64,000 nucleotides of DNA from Isoetes taiwanensis (lineage: Eukaryota; Streptophyta; Lycopodiopsida; Isoetales; Isoetaceae). The first letter of the stretch is position 1; every line of letters starts with the position of its first letter. A program made the translations under genes and the position numbers. Of this stretch, positions 1 through 12,108 are shown piece by piece. Below the pieces are notes generated by a model, which was not told the origin of the DNA, did no database searches, and saw only the letters and a program-made list of their open reading frames with translations. The stretch is taken from the NCBI GenBank assembly GCA_021234155.1, contig JAJEKV010000004.1, forward strand, positions 3,032,819 through 3,096,818. The letters are read 5' to 3'.

Positions 1-1826
1 CGGGAACTTGGAGTGGCCTCTATATCCCAGCCCAGTTTTAGTAGGCTGTGGAATAAGCATTTCAAGCATGTGACCATAGCAACTTCAAACAACTTTGCCA
101 AGTGCAATCTATGTGCTAGGCTGAAGGAGACACTAGATAAGACTGTGCAACCAAGTCTAAGGGCAAAGATAAGGGAACATATGAAGGACCATATGACAGA
201 TCAACTTATTGGATGTGGAGGACCTTATCTGCAATGGAACCTAATAACTATCTGTGTATTATACATGATAAAATGGACCAACAGAAGACTTGTCTTCCAC
301 AATTCAAGTACATTCCTAAGTCATGTGGAAGATCATACCCTTTGCAGATTTCAATGACTGGGGCAATATTGCACGGGCAGTCTCAGACCTACTATGGCCA
401 TTTCAGTTTAGAGTTGTGGAGTGATGGTCTAGATTTTCACATTGGGAGTATCATGAGGTGTTTAAGAAACTATGAGAAGGGTTAGGATCCTACAACTAGC
501 CAGGCACTACATAGTGCATTGTTGGATGGAACCCCTAATAGTATTGAAAAGTTTAGCAAGGCAAGGTTTAGGAGGAATGGACCTAATGAACATGTTGGAG
601 CTTCAACATCTCGTGCTAAACCTCGAGATCTGCCCAGAAAGCTCCTCTTGCAACTAGATAATTGTGCTGGTCAAAATAAGAACAGGTGGATGTTTTCTTT
701 CCTATCCTACTTAACAGTTGTGGGTATTTTTGAAAGAGTCAATTTGGGGTTCCTAATGCCCGGACATACTCATGAGGATGTGGACGCATTGTTTGGAAAA
801 TATAGTCATGTATTGAGACAACAGACAGTTACCAACTTTCCCAGGCTATTGGAAATATTTCATGGATGTACAAATCCATCTCCTATAGGATCTATCATAG
901 AAGAAGTGCCTGATTGGAAGAGTTTTGTGGATGGTTATGCTCTCGACATGGAAGGTCATTCTAGACCTCTTCAATTCACTTTTTGGGTGAGAGAAGGGAT
1001 TCCAATCATGCAATGGAAAATGAGACCTTCAGAGGAGAAGTGGAGAGATGGGGCAGAAATTTGGCACAGGGATGCAAATGGCAAGTCTATGATACCTCCT
1101 GGTCAACCAAAAGCTCTAAAACCAACTGAAGAAGTCAAGCAATTGGGATTGACTAAGGATGGCATCAATGACTACATCAAGCATTGGCAAACTAATTCAA
1201 ATGAGACTAATCGTGCATTGATAGATTATTGGAAGAAGGTGATCAACTTGTTGGATGAGGTAGACACATCCTCAGAAGAGCTGAAAGAAGGGTGGTTCCC
1301 TAAAAGTAAGTGGAAAACATTAGCTGGTGCTGACGAAGATGATGGTACCATTAGTAGCATTGTGAAGGCATATGCTCCTCCTCAATCTGATAAACACTAT
1401 GTTGGTCCTAAGAAGGATAGGCCAAAATATCTAGGCATGGATTATTATGAACCTTCTACTGACGTGGAGTGCCACCAATTTGTAGTAGTAAAACCAGCAG
1501 ATCTAGAGACCTATCCAGTGTGGTTGGGATACACTATCTCGGATATTTGCAAAGAAGAAGGTGATGTTAACTTCAATAAGGTGCGCGTGGAATGGTGGTG
1601 TCCAGTACATCAGTTGAGTAATGTCACCGATAAAGAAAGATATTCAGATTGCTGGACAAAGAGGTGGAGGAGAAATCCTAGTGATCCTGATCTTTGGCTA
1701 GACATTGAAACCGTATTGTACTCGTGGACTCCAAAAACTATTCCAAGTAAAACAGCGAGAGTTACAATACCTCAGGATGTAAGGAATAAGGTTCTCATAT
1801 CCTTGGGGATGCTGGTGGAAAAATGA
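1..1826 (+). pseudogene. Transposase-like DUF7869 protein, broken and cut by the window edge
   Basis: The longest open part (519-1826, 435 codons) contains DNCAGQNKN (residues about 47-55) and PGHTHEDVDALF (about 81-92). These are the hallmark motifs of the DUF7869 family, often found in repetitive transposase-like genes of plants and animals. Upstream, frame 1 (from base 1 to about 205) reads a matching N-terminal part with a conserved Cys pair (AKCNLCARLK). The reading then moves to frame 3 (213-485, NNYLCIIHDKMDQQ) and meets an in-frame TAG at 483-485 before continuing in the same frame into the long ORF. The copy therefore has one frameshift near 190-210 and one nonsense codon, and its true start lies off the window. 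The acidic residues look like a metal-binding RNase H-type core, but that is inference. The first 12 bases keep the frame open, so no start codon is called. Confidence 0.72.
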
Positions 1827-4274
1827 AAAACTATGTAAAAATATTTTCTACATTACTATGCATCAATCATAGTTAATAAAAGTTGTGTACTACTTGAGCA
1901 GTGTCATATATGATTTTGTAATTTGAAGTTAAGGTGTGAATTTAAATTAAGGCGTGTGATTATATGTTAACGTATAGTGACTTTTATCAAATTACTAAAA
2001 AATTGCAATATGAAATTTGTCCCAAAATCAAGACATAATCCCAATTTAATTGGATGATGGTTCTAGAAAGTTTTTGTAGATGTTGCTTGGTGTTGGCAAG
2101 ATGTAGGGTACAGTCAGTCAATCAATATGTCTTCTGTAAGGTGAATATGTTTTGCTTCTGTTTCACCTATTTCAGAGGCTGGTCTATATGATTATTCTTT
2201 CCTTTTTTTTTCTTTGTTCTCTGTTATTCTTCGTCCTTCTTTTTGTATAGCTCTTCATGAAACAATGCTTCCACTTTAGCCTTTTTCTCTACTTCTGATT
2301 CGTTCTAACCCTTCTGCATGTTGGTCTGCAGCTCCTAGATTTGCAGCTCCACACGGAGCTATTGCAGTGGTTATGAATGCTCATGGGATTTGTGTGCTTA
2401 TTAAATGGGATGAGTTCGGGAGTTTAGATTGCTCGGCTTGCTACTGCAAAGAGATTAGAGGTGAGTGAGTATCAATCCTGTGGGAGGACTAGTTTCTAAG
2501 TGAATTTACAAGCTTTTAGAAGTAAGGTATTTTTAATTGTCGCATACACAAGACCCCCAAAAATAAACTACTATATTTAAACTAATCCTAGTTCATCGAA
2601 AAACCATGGTACATGTGGTTTTTTATCCATGAATTTATTTGATAAAAGAAAATTACATACCTTAGTGGTTTTTTTATATTGATAGTGGTGTCCCATAAGC
2701 TATCGTTTCTCGTGCACGTTAAACTTCCATCATATCATCATATCCTCCTATATATATTATAATGTTATAGTGTCGTGGATCACGCCCTAGATCGGGCGTC
2801 TAGAATTAACCTGAGCAAATCTGACGGCCCACACTGGACAAAAAAAATTTCTGTTATCGAAGGGCAAAGCCGTGTCACAGTGCACCTAATTCAGGTGAAA
2901 CGAAGTTGGATTTGGAGGAACGACTTTTAACTTGTTGACAATGGTCTGTTTGGTTTCACGGCACTATGAGAAATAAATATGGATTCAAGAAGAGGGCATA
3001 TGCAAGAACTAGGGTTTGTGCATTAGCAGGGCATGAGGCAGTGAAGAGAAGACCTTGAGACGGTTCTGGGCATCAGTTCAGTATTTGTTTTTTACAAATA
3101 AAAAGGTTTAGGACCCTGAAGAATGAATAGTGAGCCAAGGCAGGGCCAAAGAGGTCAAATTTGCAAGAAAGGGCTTTCAATTTGCTGGTAATGGCAATCA
3201 GATAATCAGATATACGGTCCAATTCTTCTGTCCAATCTTTAATCAATTTATCAAGCTTGGATACAAACATGACAGGTTTCATCTCTGTCCATGTGAATCT
3301 TCTATCTTTGTCAATTGCTAGGCGTAATTTATGTTCTTGAATTGCATGCAAAGGATGGATATAGTGTTCACAACAAGCAACTCTTTTTTGACATGCTCTT
3401 CCTTCTGGAGCTTTTTTTGTTTCTATTAGCCGTTAGGGGAGGGTGCCCTTATATCCCATGCTTAATTTTAACCTCCATAACTCTAGATGTCTGCTTCTCA
3501 ATCCGGTGAAAGAGTTGCATAGAAATAAGAATATAGAGTGCTTGATGACAGCAAGGGATGGACAGGGGTAAGCTCCTTGAAAAATTCTTCGCATGATGCA
3601 CCAAGTAATTATGCAAGGGATATTCTTTACTAGGGCATGTTTTCTTACTGTTGTAAGTCTGCAGTGTGCAGATATCTTCATTTGAAAGGGGCTCCATTGT
3701 CGGGTTGTCTAGAGACGTGAATGTGGTCATGGTGAGGCATCTATGATGTTAGAAATTAAATGTGGTGCCTCGGGTGCCTTTGTCTATCATTGCTTCAAAA
3801 GCTCAATATGAATCCGGCAAACATCTTAGTTCAAGTTTTGTTTTTGTGGATTTTTCATGTGGGTTTCTGCATATTGTTTAGGTTTTGGAGCCTGCCAAGC
3901 TGGGGCTGCCATGTTCGACATGGCTTATCCTAGAATGTGTATGCCTTCTCTGTCTCTATTCTGTGTTCAAATGTCTGCTAATTTTACAGTGATCCCAGGG
4001 CACCATTCTGAAGGTAACATGCATGGAGAAAATAGGGAAGATTAGAATATTCTTAGCTAAATGTTTGTCCTTCTGTTTGCTAGGTTTCTAAAAGATTAAA
4101 AACACACTTACCCCGCGTTTTGGTCCACTGTTGAAAAGTATAGTTTTCTTAGGTCCACATGTTCTTTATTCAGAGATTTCAAAAAAACCTACATGTAGAT
4201 CTGTGGAGGTGTGGTTTTACTAACTAACGGTGTTGTTTTTTAAGTGGACAAGGAACATTCACTGTTATTTTTTT
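1827..4274. other. Stretch without a recognised gene
   Basis: AT-rich DNA with no family I can name. Two short minus-strand ORFs (3449-3730 and 3073-3351) look like ordinary peptide sequence but match nothing I recognise. A GC-richer patch near 2765-2900 is also unassigned. Position 4100 onwards grades into the T- and GGAGGT-rich tandem repeat that follows. Confidence 0.4.
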
Positions 4275-4581
4275 AAGGAGCTGTGGTTTTTGTTTTTTTA
4301 GGACGTGTGGTTTTTTAAGGAGGTATTTTTTTGTTAAAAGAACTGTGGTTTTTTCTTTTGAGGTAGTGGTGTTTTTAAGGAGGTGTAGTTTTTGGAGGTG
4401 TGGTTTATAAGTAAGTGTAGTTTTTTTTTTAAGGAGCTATGGTCTTTGTTTTTTAGGATGTGTGGTTTTTTAAGGAGGTATGTTTTTTGTTAAAGGAACT
4501 GTGGTTTTTTCTTTTGAGGTGGTGATGTTTCTAAGGAGGTGTAGTATTTGGAGGTGCGGTTTATAAGTAAGTGTAGTTTTT
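4275..4581. repeat. T-rich tandem duplication, about 156-bp unit
   Basis: Two head-to-tail units start with AAGGAGCTGTGG (4275) and AAGGAGCTATGG (4431). Each is built from shorter repeats of GTGGTTTTTT and AAGGAGGT. The second unit is slightly shorter (about 151 bp). Confidence 0.85.
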
Positions 4582-4689
4582 AAGGAGGTTTTTTCTAAAG
4601 GATGTATGGTTCTCTAAAGGGGTGTGGTATTTTAAGGTTCTTTATAGCCAATTTTGTAAGCATCATTATACAATCATTGCACTGCTTTC

Positions 4690-5985
4690 AAGCGAAATAC
4701 TATATGGTGTTGATTTCGTACGTGCAAAATACAATTATGAGGGCTCTCGCTGCCCTACGTCACCCCCGTGTGAATATGCACCCAAACCAAAGGGGGTTTA
4801 AGGGGGATTTTAATTTAAATGTGTTGGACCCAATGGTTGTGTTAATTAATGTCAATGGTAGTTATGTGTTGGTTGTTATGGTTTGTGTTGAAAAAAAAAA
4901 AATTTGGCCCCTTCGGGGCCTTAGGGACATCACCCGGTGTGATAAAAATTTTAGAATTCAAACCAGAAAAAAAAACTAAAATTCATTTGAGGCTTTCATC
5001 ACCTGTAGCTTTTGAATTTGATCACAATAAAACAAATAGAACATAAGTAAAAATTACCATAAAGATAGAGCAGATTGATCCCATTATTCTGAAAGTCATA
5101 AAGTTTGCAACACAAAGAAAACCCCATGTTATTATGCTACATATTGTTACTTCCGCTACAACTATTTCTCTTTCACAAATCCATATGATTTTGGATGCTC
5201 CATCTCTAGCTTAAAGGTAATGCATGATTCACCTTATGGCTCGATTAAAGTTCCAAACCTATAATATAAATGCATTCTTGTGGCCATTGTTTGACTGATC
5301 TGCGTGACATGGAAAAGGGTGTGAAATAATCCGCCTGTTGTGTGCATAAGAATCTGTTTGTTGATTGAAACTAAAGGCTGGCTGCTATGAACAATCCGGC
5401 AGCCAGGAATATCCAAGAGTTGGAAGCAAACAGAGGGCCTAAACTTGAATCAAAGAAATCTTAGGAAGGAAACAAAAGGGAGTTTTGCAGCACTACATTG
5501 TAGAATCAGAAAACCAATTTCTTGTAAAAAAAAACATTACGCTAACTGAAGAAACATTAAAAAACAAATACCTTTGTAAGTGTGAGCAAAAAATCTATCT
5601 CGTGGTAGTAAAATCCACTCCGGCAATAAGAATCCAAGAGTGCAAGTACACATGCATATGCACACATGCACACACATGCACACATGCACATGCACTTGCA
5701 CTTGCACTTACACATGCACAATACACATGCACATGCACATGCACATGCACATGCACATGCATGTGCACATGCATACACATGCGCAGTGTTCATGCACAAA
5801 CACATGCAGAGAAAGACAACAACCCTCGGATTGTTCCAACCAACGAAAATCAACGGCCCATAAAGGGTGCACTCTAGAAATACTATTTAGTACACCTCAA
5901 CGAATACAACAATGAAATCATAGAAAAACCATGTGAAAAAACGTATAAAAATCTAAAAGTAACCCCCTGTTATTGTGCTACATAT
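4690..5985 (+). repeat. Dispersed repeat family A, copy 1
   Basis: The copy reads from the conserved GAGGGCTCTCGCTGCCCTA head region (about 4740) through AAGGGGGATTTTAATTT to the conserved terminus CCCCCTGTTATTGTGCTACA near 5960-5985. An inverted copy sits at 33162-34620, including the internal (ATGCAC)n tract and the segment around 5230-5420. No transposase or reverse transcriptase is visible, so the class is unknown. Confidence 0.75.
5648..5795. repeat. (ATGCAC)n minisatellite inside family A
   Basis: Near-perfect hexamer array with ATGCAC, TTGCAC and ACATGC variants. It creates false His/Cys/Met-rich ORFs on both strands. The inverted counterpart lies at about 33355-33475. Confidence 0.9.
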
Positions 5986-6047
5986 TGAAGATCCCAAAAT
6001 TGAATTGAACTGAATTTAAGTTTAACATCCATGGGGACCAATAATCC

Positions 6048-6245
<198 letters not shown>

Positions 6246-6293
6246 AATGAAATGAAATCTATTATTCCATCTTCGAGACCACCAGGTCTATGA

Positions 6294-6930
6294 CAGGGAT
6301 GCTTTTATTTATTTTTTCAATGCAATTTATATAGAGTAGTTGGCGAATGTAAAGAAGAATAAAATTAGTTTTAATGGCGAATATATTAAATAATCCATTT
6401 CTTTTCATCATTATTTGGCGAATTTTTGTTGTTAAAGCTTTATAATTCATTGTAAGCAAATACATTTATAACTTTGCTCAAACAAGAAATGGGGTTTGAA
6501 TTCAAGGCACAAAAATAGAAGTCTTTATGGAGGAAGTCTAGCATTTCTAGGTCATTATCCCATTCTAAAATCAAATTGATCCCATGAAATACATTATCTA
6601 CAAATGCAACAAGGAAAACTCTATCAACTCACATAAATCTCAAGGAATAACTTGCAGACAATCTTGTGATGCTCAAAAGCCGGTGTTGGTACGAATTAGA
6701 ACGAATATATATTTTTTATCGCAAGAAGCTATATAATTGGGGGCGAATGCGCTCTTGTCCTAGGTTCGATTACATGGCGAATGTCTTCTTGGAAGGACAG
6801 CTTCGTATCAATTCAGGGCGAATATTCAAATAAAAAATGTGATATGTAACCTACTAAACATTCGTAAGAAATTTTTGAAAATCCCTAAAAATTCATCTTT
6901 TGCGAATATTCGCCACTAAAAGCATCACTG
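6294..6930. mobile_element. hAT-superfamily MITE with 8-bp target duplication
   Basis: Termini CAGGGATGCTTTT and AAAAGCATCACTG are inverted repeats of hAT type. The flanks are GTCTATGA at 6286-6293 and 6931-6938, an 8-bp target-site duplication as hAT elements make. The other LINE copy (near 10190) has a single uninterrupted GTCTATGA here, giving the empty site. The interior has no ORF but repeats the heptamer GGCGAAT several times near both ends, likely subterminal transposase-binding sites. It is non-autonomous. Confidence 0.93.
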
Positions 6931-6943
6931 GTCTATGAGACGT

Positions 6944-8125
6944 TTACAAGTTACATTCAAAATTATAAAACAAGTCATCCAGTGCGTCTTCTGAGAGTAA
7001 CACACTGGGCTCCTCTATCTCAATCTCTCGTACCTTCTGATTTTTCAAACAAGCATCTCTATGTTTAAGAATGTCAACAATATATCCCCCAATGGATGCC
7101 CCTGGGTACCGAAAGAACTCCTCAAGGGAGGTAGCACTGATCCCATGTATGACTCTTAAGTCTGAATAAGCACGGCAACAAAGTAAGATATGAGCCTCAT
7201 CCTCCACCACACCGTCACTACACAAGTTACAACGTCTAAGATCATGAGCGATGTCTGCCCATCTCCCTACCTCCACACCAAGATGGTGCGAGCTTAACCG
7301 GATCCTCGCAATTGCTTGCCTATGCTTCATAGATATGGGTTCACTAAGATCTTCATACGCCTTCAATGTGGGATTCATCGAGTCCGATAGTACTCTTTCT
7401 TTCATTTTGGCGTGACTCCATGTCTTAGTGAGAACACTCTTCCGAACCCATCCCTCAATATCTTCCTGATTCATCCGCAATTCGTGGAATATCCATCCCC
7501 ATTTCACCAGCCATCTACTAATATCCGCGATACCAACCTTTGTCACTACTCTCTGCAAAGCAATTCTTGGCAAGCTATTCACGGGCATATCATATAAAAC
7601 CTTATGCAGATAACGTAAGGTTTTGCAAAGAACTTCAGCTTCAAGGGGTATCATCCCGCACTCTCCTAACATCATATCATATGGCGTTTGCATTTTAGTG
7701 CCCAGTTCCGTCCGTGTGAAAAAATTTCTTTTGTATTTTTTCCACCTTTTTCCACCCATCATTAGCGAGGCCTGACCCCCAGGCTTCACAACCATACAGT
7801 ATAACCGTTTGTACCAATACTTTAAAGAGCATGCGTTTCATTTCAAAGTTCCAAATGTCAGCATTCACACACCTTCTCTGCATTGCATATAGTGCCTTTA
7901 AGCCCGCACTCACTTTATGTTCGACCGCCTGATTCCAATTCGGACTTTTGTCTACAGTCAAACCCAGATACTTATAGCTTTCAACGACCTCAACTTGCTT
8001 ACCCTTGTAAAATAGCCGCACATGATCTGTTTTATTCGCTCCAAACCTGCATACTTTTAGCATCACAAAAACCGGCAAGCACATCCAAATGTCTTTGCAT
8101 CCCCTGTATGCTCCGAGATAGCTTT
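6944..8125 (-). pseudogene. LINE reverse transcriptase C-terminal part and zinc motif
   Basis: After the CT-rich tract the protein resumes with LSRSIQGMQRHLDVLAGFCD, then ESYKYLGLTVDKSPNW (RT thumb region) and ILYGCEAWG. A frameshift near 7700-7790 leads into a 283-codon frame ending at 6944. That frame contains RRCNLCSDGVVEDEAHILLC, a Cys-Cys-His-Cys motif typical of the C-terminus of many LINE ORF2 proteins. The stop at 6944 is close to the MITE boundary at 6930-6938. Confidence 0.85.
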
Positions 8126-8344
8126 CCCCTCTCTCTCTCTCCCCTCCATCTCTCTCTCTTCTTTCCCCTCTCTCTCTCCTCTCTCTTCTTTCCCCTCTCT
8201 CTCCCCTCTCTCTTCTCTCTCCTCTCTGCTCTCCTTTCTCTCCCCTCCCTCCTCTCTTTCTCTCTCCTCTCTCTTTGTCTATCCCTCTCTTCTATCTCTC
8301 CCCTCTCCCTCTGTCTCTCTTCTCTCTCCTCTCTCTTCTTTCTC
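8126..8344. repeat. CT-rich low-complexity expansion inside the LINE RT
   Basis: About 220 bp of CTCTCT, TTCCCCTCTC and similar variants. It replaces only the few codons between the YAD of the RT active site and LSRSIQG, so it behaves as an expansion or insertion at one point of the ORF. Its antisense gives false Arg/Glu-rich ORFs. Confidence 0.9.
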
Positions 8345-9171
8345 ATCAGCATATAGCAAGAGCATAAGTACATACCCATTCATGGATGTACCATCTCCTC
8401 CATGTGCTCTTATCCACCCCTCCAGCTGATCTATGAACAATCCAAACAAGGATGGCGACAAAGGACACCCCTGTTTGACTCCCATATTACTCTCTCCTAC
8501 ATCATCACACATTCCAACAAAAGGGAAAGAGAGTTGCACGAGTACTTTTTTATAAAGAACACTTACCGCATGCCTAAGCCCCATCGGGATGCCCAAATCT
8601 ACCATCCTATGCCACAGATTTTGCCTATTCACCATGTCAAAGGCCTTGCTGAAATCCACAAATACAGCATATAAAGGTTTCCTTTTTCCCACCACTGAAT
8701 CCATCATAGCACGAAGGGTGACCAAATGGTCGGTTGTAGACTTTTTAGGTCTAAAGCCCGCTTGGCCTATTGCTCTAGCATTGTGACCCTCTGCCTTGAT
8801 TGTTTATCTTGCCCTCAAGTATAGAGGCATACGGTTTTTATGTAAAGGTCGCCAACCATAATGGTACGGTAGTTACCCGGATCAGATGCATCCCCTGACT
8901 TGTGCAATGGCACAACCCTATTAACCTGCCAGGCCCTAGGAAACCCATCTCTCAAAGCCATATTGAACATGTCGACCAGCCTATTCGTAACTGCTTCTCC
9001 AGCCCACTTAAGCATTTCGGCCTTAAGGCCACAAGCATCTCCCGCTTTGCCATTAGCAAGTCTCTTGAGTCCCACCTGAACATCCTCCAGAGTAAAGGTA
9101 AGCATATCATCCATCTCACATGTCTCTTCGGCCATCTTATCCTCAACTCCATGGACATGGTATAAATTCAT
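8279..9171 (-). pseudogene. LINE reverse transcriptase, N-terminal and palm part
   Basis: Frame 9171-8815 holds the RT N-terminal block (LANGKAGDACGLKAEMLKWA, then VVPLHKSGDASDPGNYRTI). After a break near 8820, frame 8725-8279 holds FVDFSKAFD (motif A), GVKQGCPLSPSLFGLFIDQL (motif B) and LLLYADE, the start of the YADD active site. The second Asp is lost where the CT-rich tract begins (8344), so this RT cannot be active. The product would reverse-transcribe LINE RNA at the nicked target. Confidence 0.88.
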
Positions 9172-9305
9172 GCTCCATTAGTGCCTCCGCTTGCAACACA
9201 TTACCCCCATGCTTCAAGGGTTTAAGCCTATTCCAAAATTTCTTTGGATCAACCAGCAGTTCTTCCACCATTCGCCTATGTTTACGATGTAAATATGCCT
9301 TCTTC

Positions 9306-10034
9306 TTATTTTTGACCAGCTTGGTATACACTTTCCTTTCCTGTACTAATAGCTGCCCCTTGTGCTGCTCTAAATTTTTGCCTCTGTTGTTTACATTCCA
9401 TGTCAAACCATCCATTACATGGCAGCCCCCTCCGTTGCCGGTGGGATACAAAACATTCATTCGCTGATTCAAGCAAAACCCTAGACAATGCCTCACTCAT
9501 ATCCCCTACTGATGTGGGCCATGCAAAAGATGCCATTTTCTGCTCGCATATCTCGCTATATTCATGAGCTTTATCATACTTGAGAGACATCCATTTACCT
9601 TTATATGTATCTTCTTGCTGCCTATGATGCCACTGTACATGAAGTTCAATGAGCAAAGGTACATGATCCGAGCTTTCATTCTCATCTCCAATGCGTAAGC
9701 TAATAACATGTTTTGCAAAAGTAGGTTTGGCAATAACATAATCCACCACACTAGCATTTTTACAAGTGCGCTTACCAGAGCCTGGGTACCTATCCGTGCC
9801 ATTGAAGATCACCATCTCAAAACCACTACACATATGTAAGACATGACGCCCCTGCGGTGTCAGCCATTTCACATTGTCTTCTGATGTTCTGCTCCATCCA
9901 ATTGTCTTCAGCTCAGTATCATCCAGCATTTCCAACCATTCTGCTTCTCCATCTAGGCCCACCAAAGCTGCTTGATGGTTTCCCGTATGCCCATTAAAGT
10001 CTCCTAATAATAGCACTTCCCCTGCTAAACCCAA
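9306..10034 (-). pseudogene. LINE endonuclease domain (EEP), N-terminally truncated
   Basis: A 242-codon open frame with GDFNGHTG (residues about 12-19), SVVDYVIA (about 94-101) and SDHVPLLIEL (about 122-131). These are the catalytic and DNA-binding signatures of the exonuclease-endonuclease-phosphatase fold that nicks target DNA for LINE insertion. The first half of the domain, with the catalytic Asn/Glu residues, is missing because the element is truncated at the (GA)n tract. The frame continues into a linker and then breaks near 9310, where another frame (9496-9143) carries on with a Lys-rich segment. Confidence 0.85.
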
Positions 10035-10036
10035 AG

Positions 10037-10600
<564 letters not shown>

Positions 10601-10626
10601 ACTACTTGCACATCTTTTGGGGTCAT

Positions 10627-10967
10627 GCACCTTGGTTTTTTAGGAAGTATGGAAGCCTAGCAGTGTGGAGTGCACAAGACATGGAGAAGTCACATAACAA
10701 GCTAAAATAGTCTTTCATCGTAACACTCAAAGAGGGGGTGGAAATGAGGGAACCAACCCTCTAAGACAGATGACAGAGTGGTTTTATAGAAGGGCGATGG
10801 CTAAATACGACAAGAAGGTCGCTTTAAGGAGCAACCCAGAAGTCGTAAACACCATTGGCATAATGCTGAAGAGAAAACGGAAACTTGCTTGGCAATATTC
10901 TAGGGCCCCACTAGCATCACAACAGTGGAGATCTAAGAGACAAAGAATCGGTAAAGTATACTTGTAA
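10627..10967 (+). pseudogene. Remnant of a transposase-like protein, C-terminal part
   Basis: One frame reads FRKYGSLAVWSAQDMEKSHN (from about 10640) and meets TAG at about 10711. The next frame continues with FHRNTQRGGGNEGTNPLRQM and TEWFYRRAMAKYDKK to a stop at 10967. Together these resemble the tail of repetitive transposase-like genes with a WS..G.EKSH ... HGGG ... WFYR pattern. I cannot name the family with confidence. The remnant starts right after the truncation of the LINE copy, has at least one frameshift and one stop, and is not expected to be functional. Confidence 0.4.
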
Positions 10968-10980
10968 TGTGTAGTATGTT

Positions 10981-11120
10981 CACACGACGCGGAGTACTTG
11001 CCTCCAACCTCGCTTTTTACTAACCGTAGCTTCGGCGTCGCGGTGATCTTATTTGGATCATAATGGCTAACAAGTTGGAGTTCGCTATTGCTTGCATTTA
11101 TGTGGCTTCGCGTCGTGTGA
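10981..11120. repeat. Short inverted repeat
   Basis: CACACGACGCG at 10981-10991 is matched by CGCGTCGTGTG at about 11110-11120, giving 11-bp perfect arms around about 118 bp. It may be the edge of a small element or chance; no target duplication is evident. Confidence 0.5.
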
Positions 11121-11148
11121 TGCTTTACAAGATAATAATAAAAAAAGT

Positions 11149-11689
11149 TTACTTTTGATTAAAGTTGTGAAAATTGTTACATTCAAAAACAAAATACAAC
11201 GACTCATTGTTGCTCCAGTGCGAGCTCTTCTTCATTATCTTCATCATCATCATCAGCTTCATCCTCGTCTTGGTCTTCGTCTCTTCTCCTCTCCTCAAGC
11301 CAGCAATCATCCTATCCAAACGTTCCTCCAATCTATCCACCATCTCTTTGTACATGTCCCGCTCCTGTCCCACTACCACAACATTTTCTTTCTCATTTAA
11401 ATTAGCAACCTCGTTCTTTGTCATAACCACCTCGCAGAAGTTGTTGGGGCATAACCTTCCCCTCCTGTCCAGCCTTCTGTTCAATCGCCTGATATGCCTC
11501 TCCTGGCTACGAAGCATGAGAAGGTTGAATTCATTTTCTTCTTCTTTCTGCTGAATTGTAACAGCATTTCTCTTTAGAAGATCGTCTTGCTCCTTCAACC
11601 TCTTCATTAGAACACCCAACACTATGTCGGGGAAGGAGTTCTATCCTCGGCGTTTTCCCCTTATCAGCGGTAGAGGATGTGGAGGCCAT
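11149..11689 (-). pseudogene. Coiled-coil protein family, member 1 (frameshifted)
   Basis: The probable start is the ATG at 11689 (MASTSSTADKGKTPRIELLP). One frameshift near 11630 leads to the long frame (11622-11149), which reads GVLMKRLKEQDDLLKRNA, SQERHIRRLNRRLDRR, KENVVVVGQERDMYKEMVD and RLEERLDRMIAGLRRGEE. It is rich in Glu, Arg, Lys and Leu with heptad-like spacing and is probably a coiled coil. Two related minus-strand copies lie upstream (12109-12547 and 12986-13329) and share the Ser-rich start, the VLMKRLKE-type segment, or the ENVVV...LEER...LREE segment. A TATA motif lies about 92 bp before the ATG. The function is unknown. The frameshift could instead be a sequencing error or a missed intron. 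Confidence 0.55.
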
Positions 11690-11778
11690 AGATGACAAAT
11701 GGGAGGGACGTTAAGATTGTAGAAGCGAAGGGAGCGAAGACTCTATCTGGCAGAAGGAGCACAATGCAAGAACCTCAA

Positions 11779-11787
11779 TTTATACAT
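11779..11787 (-). promoter_or_regulatory. Putative TATA box of coiled-coil gene 1
   Basis: Minus strand ATGTATAAA, about 90 bp upstream of the ATG at 11689. The spacing matches that of the two paralogues. Confidence 0.5.
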
Positions 11788-11819
11788 ATTAGCGCTTGAA
11801 TATATTAAATACTGGTATT

Positions 11820-12108
11820 TTGTTGTCACACGGTCGAAATGGATTCTGTCATTTGTCCGCTAGAACACATTAATGGTAATCGTCCATTTGGAACACATTA
11901 ACTATTCTAAGTACAATCGTATCACATCACACGAGATCTACACCGCGCTTTAAAAGCTTATGAAGGGTTTCGCTTCATGTGATCCATCTTGTCATTCTCT
12001 ACCACAGATATTGAAAATTAAAAATAGGAAACGTAATATCGCGCACATTTTTCAAAACTTTTTCCATTGCGAAACAAAATAATTACAAACATTAAAAGGC
12101 GGGCCCCT
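11820..12108. other. Spacer between coiled-coil genes 1 and 2
   Basis: Upstream sequence of gene 1 and 3' sequence of gene 2. No further element recognised. Confidence 0.4.

Noticed and set aside
13-357. Stand-alone 114-residue gene starting at 13
   Set aside because: The first codon is GTG in an open frame entering from outside the window, and the tail after about 205 is out of frame with the family.
5557-5915. His/Met/Cys-rich ORFs, several frames
   Set aside because: Produced by the (ATGCAC)n array; the mirrored ones at 33272-33677 have the same cause.
7883-8356. Plus-strand Ser/Leu-rich 157-codon ORF
   Set aside because: Antisense of the LINE plus the CT-rich tract.
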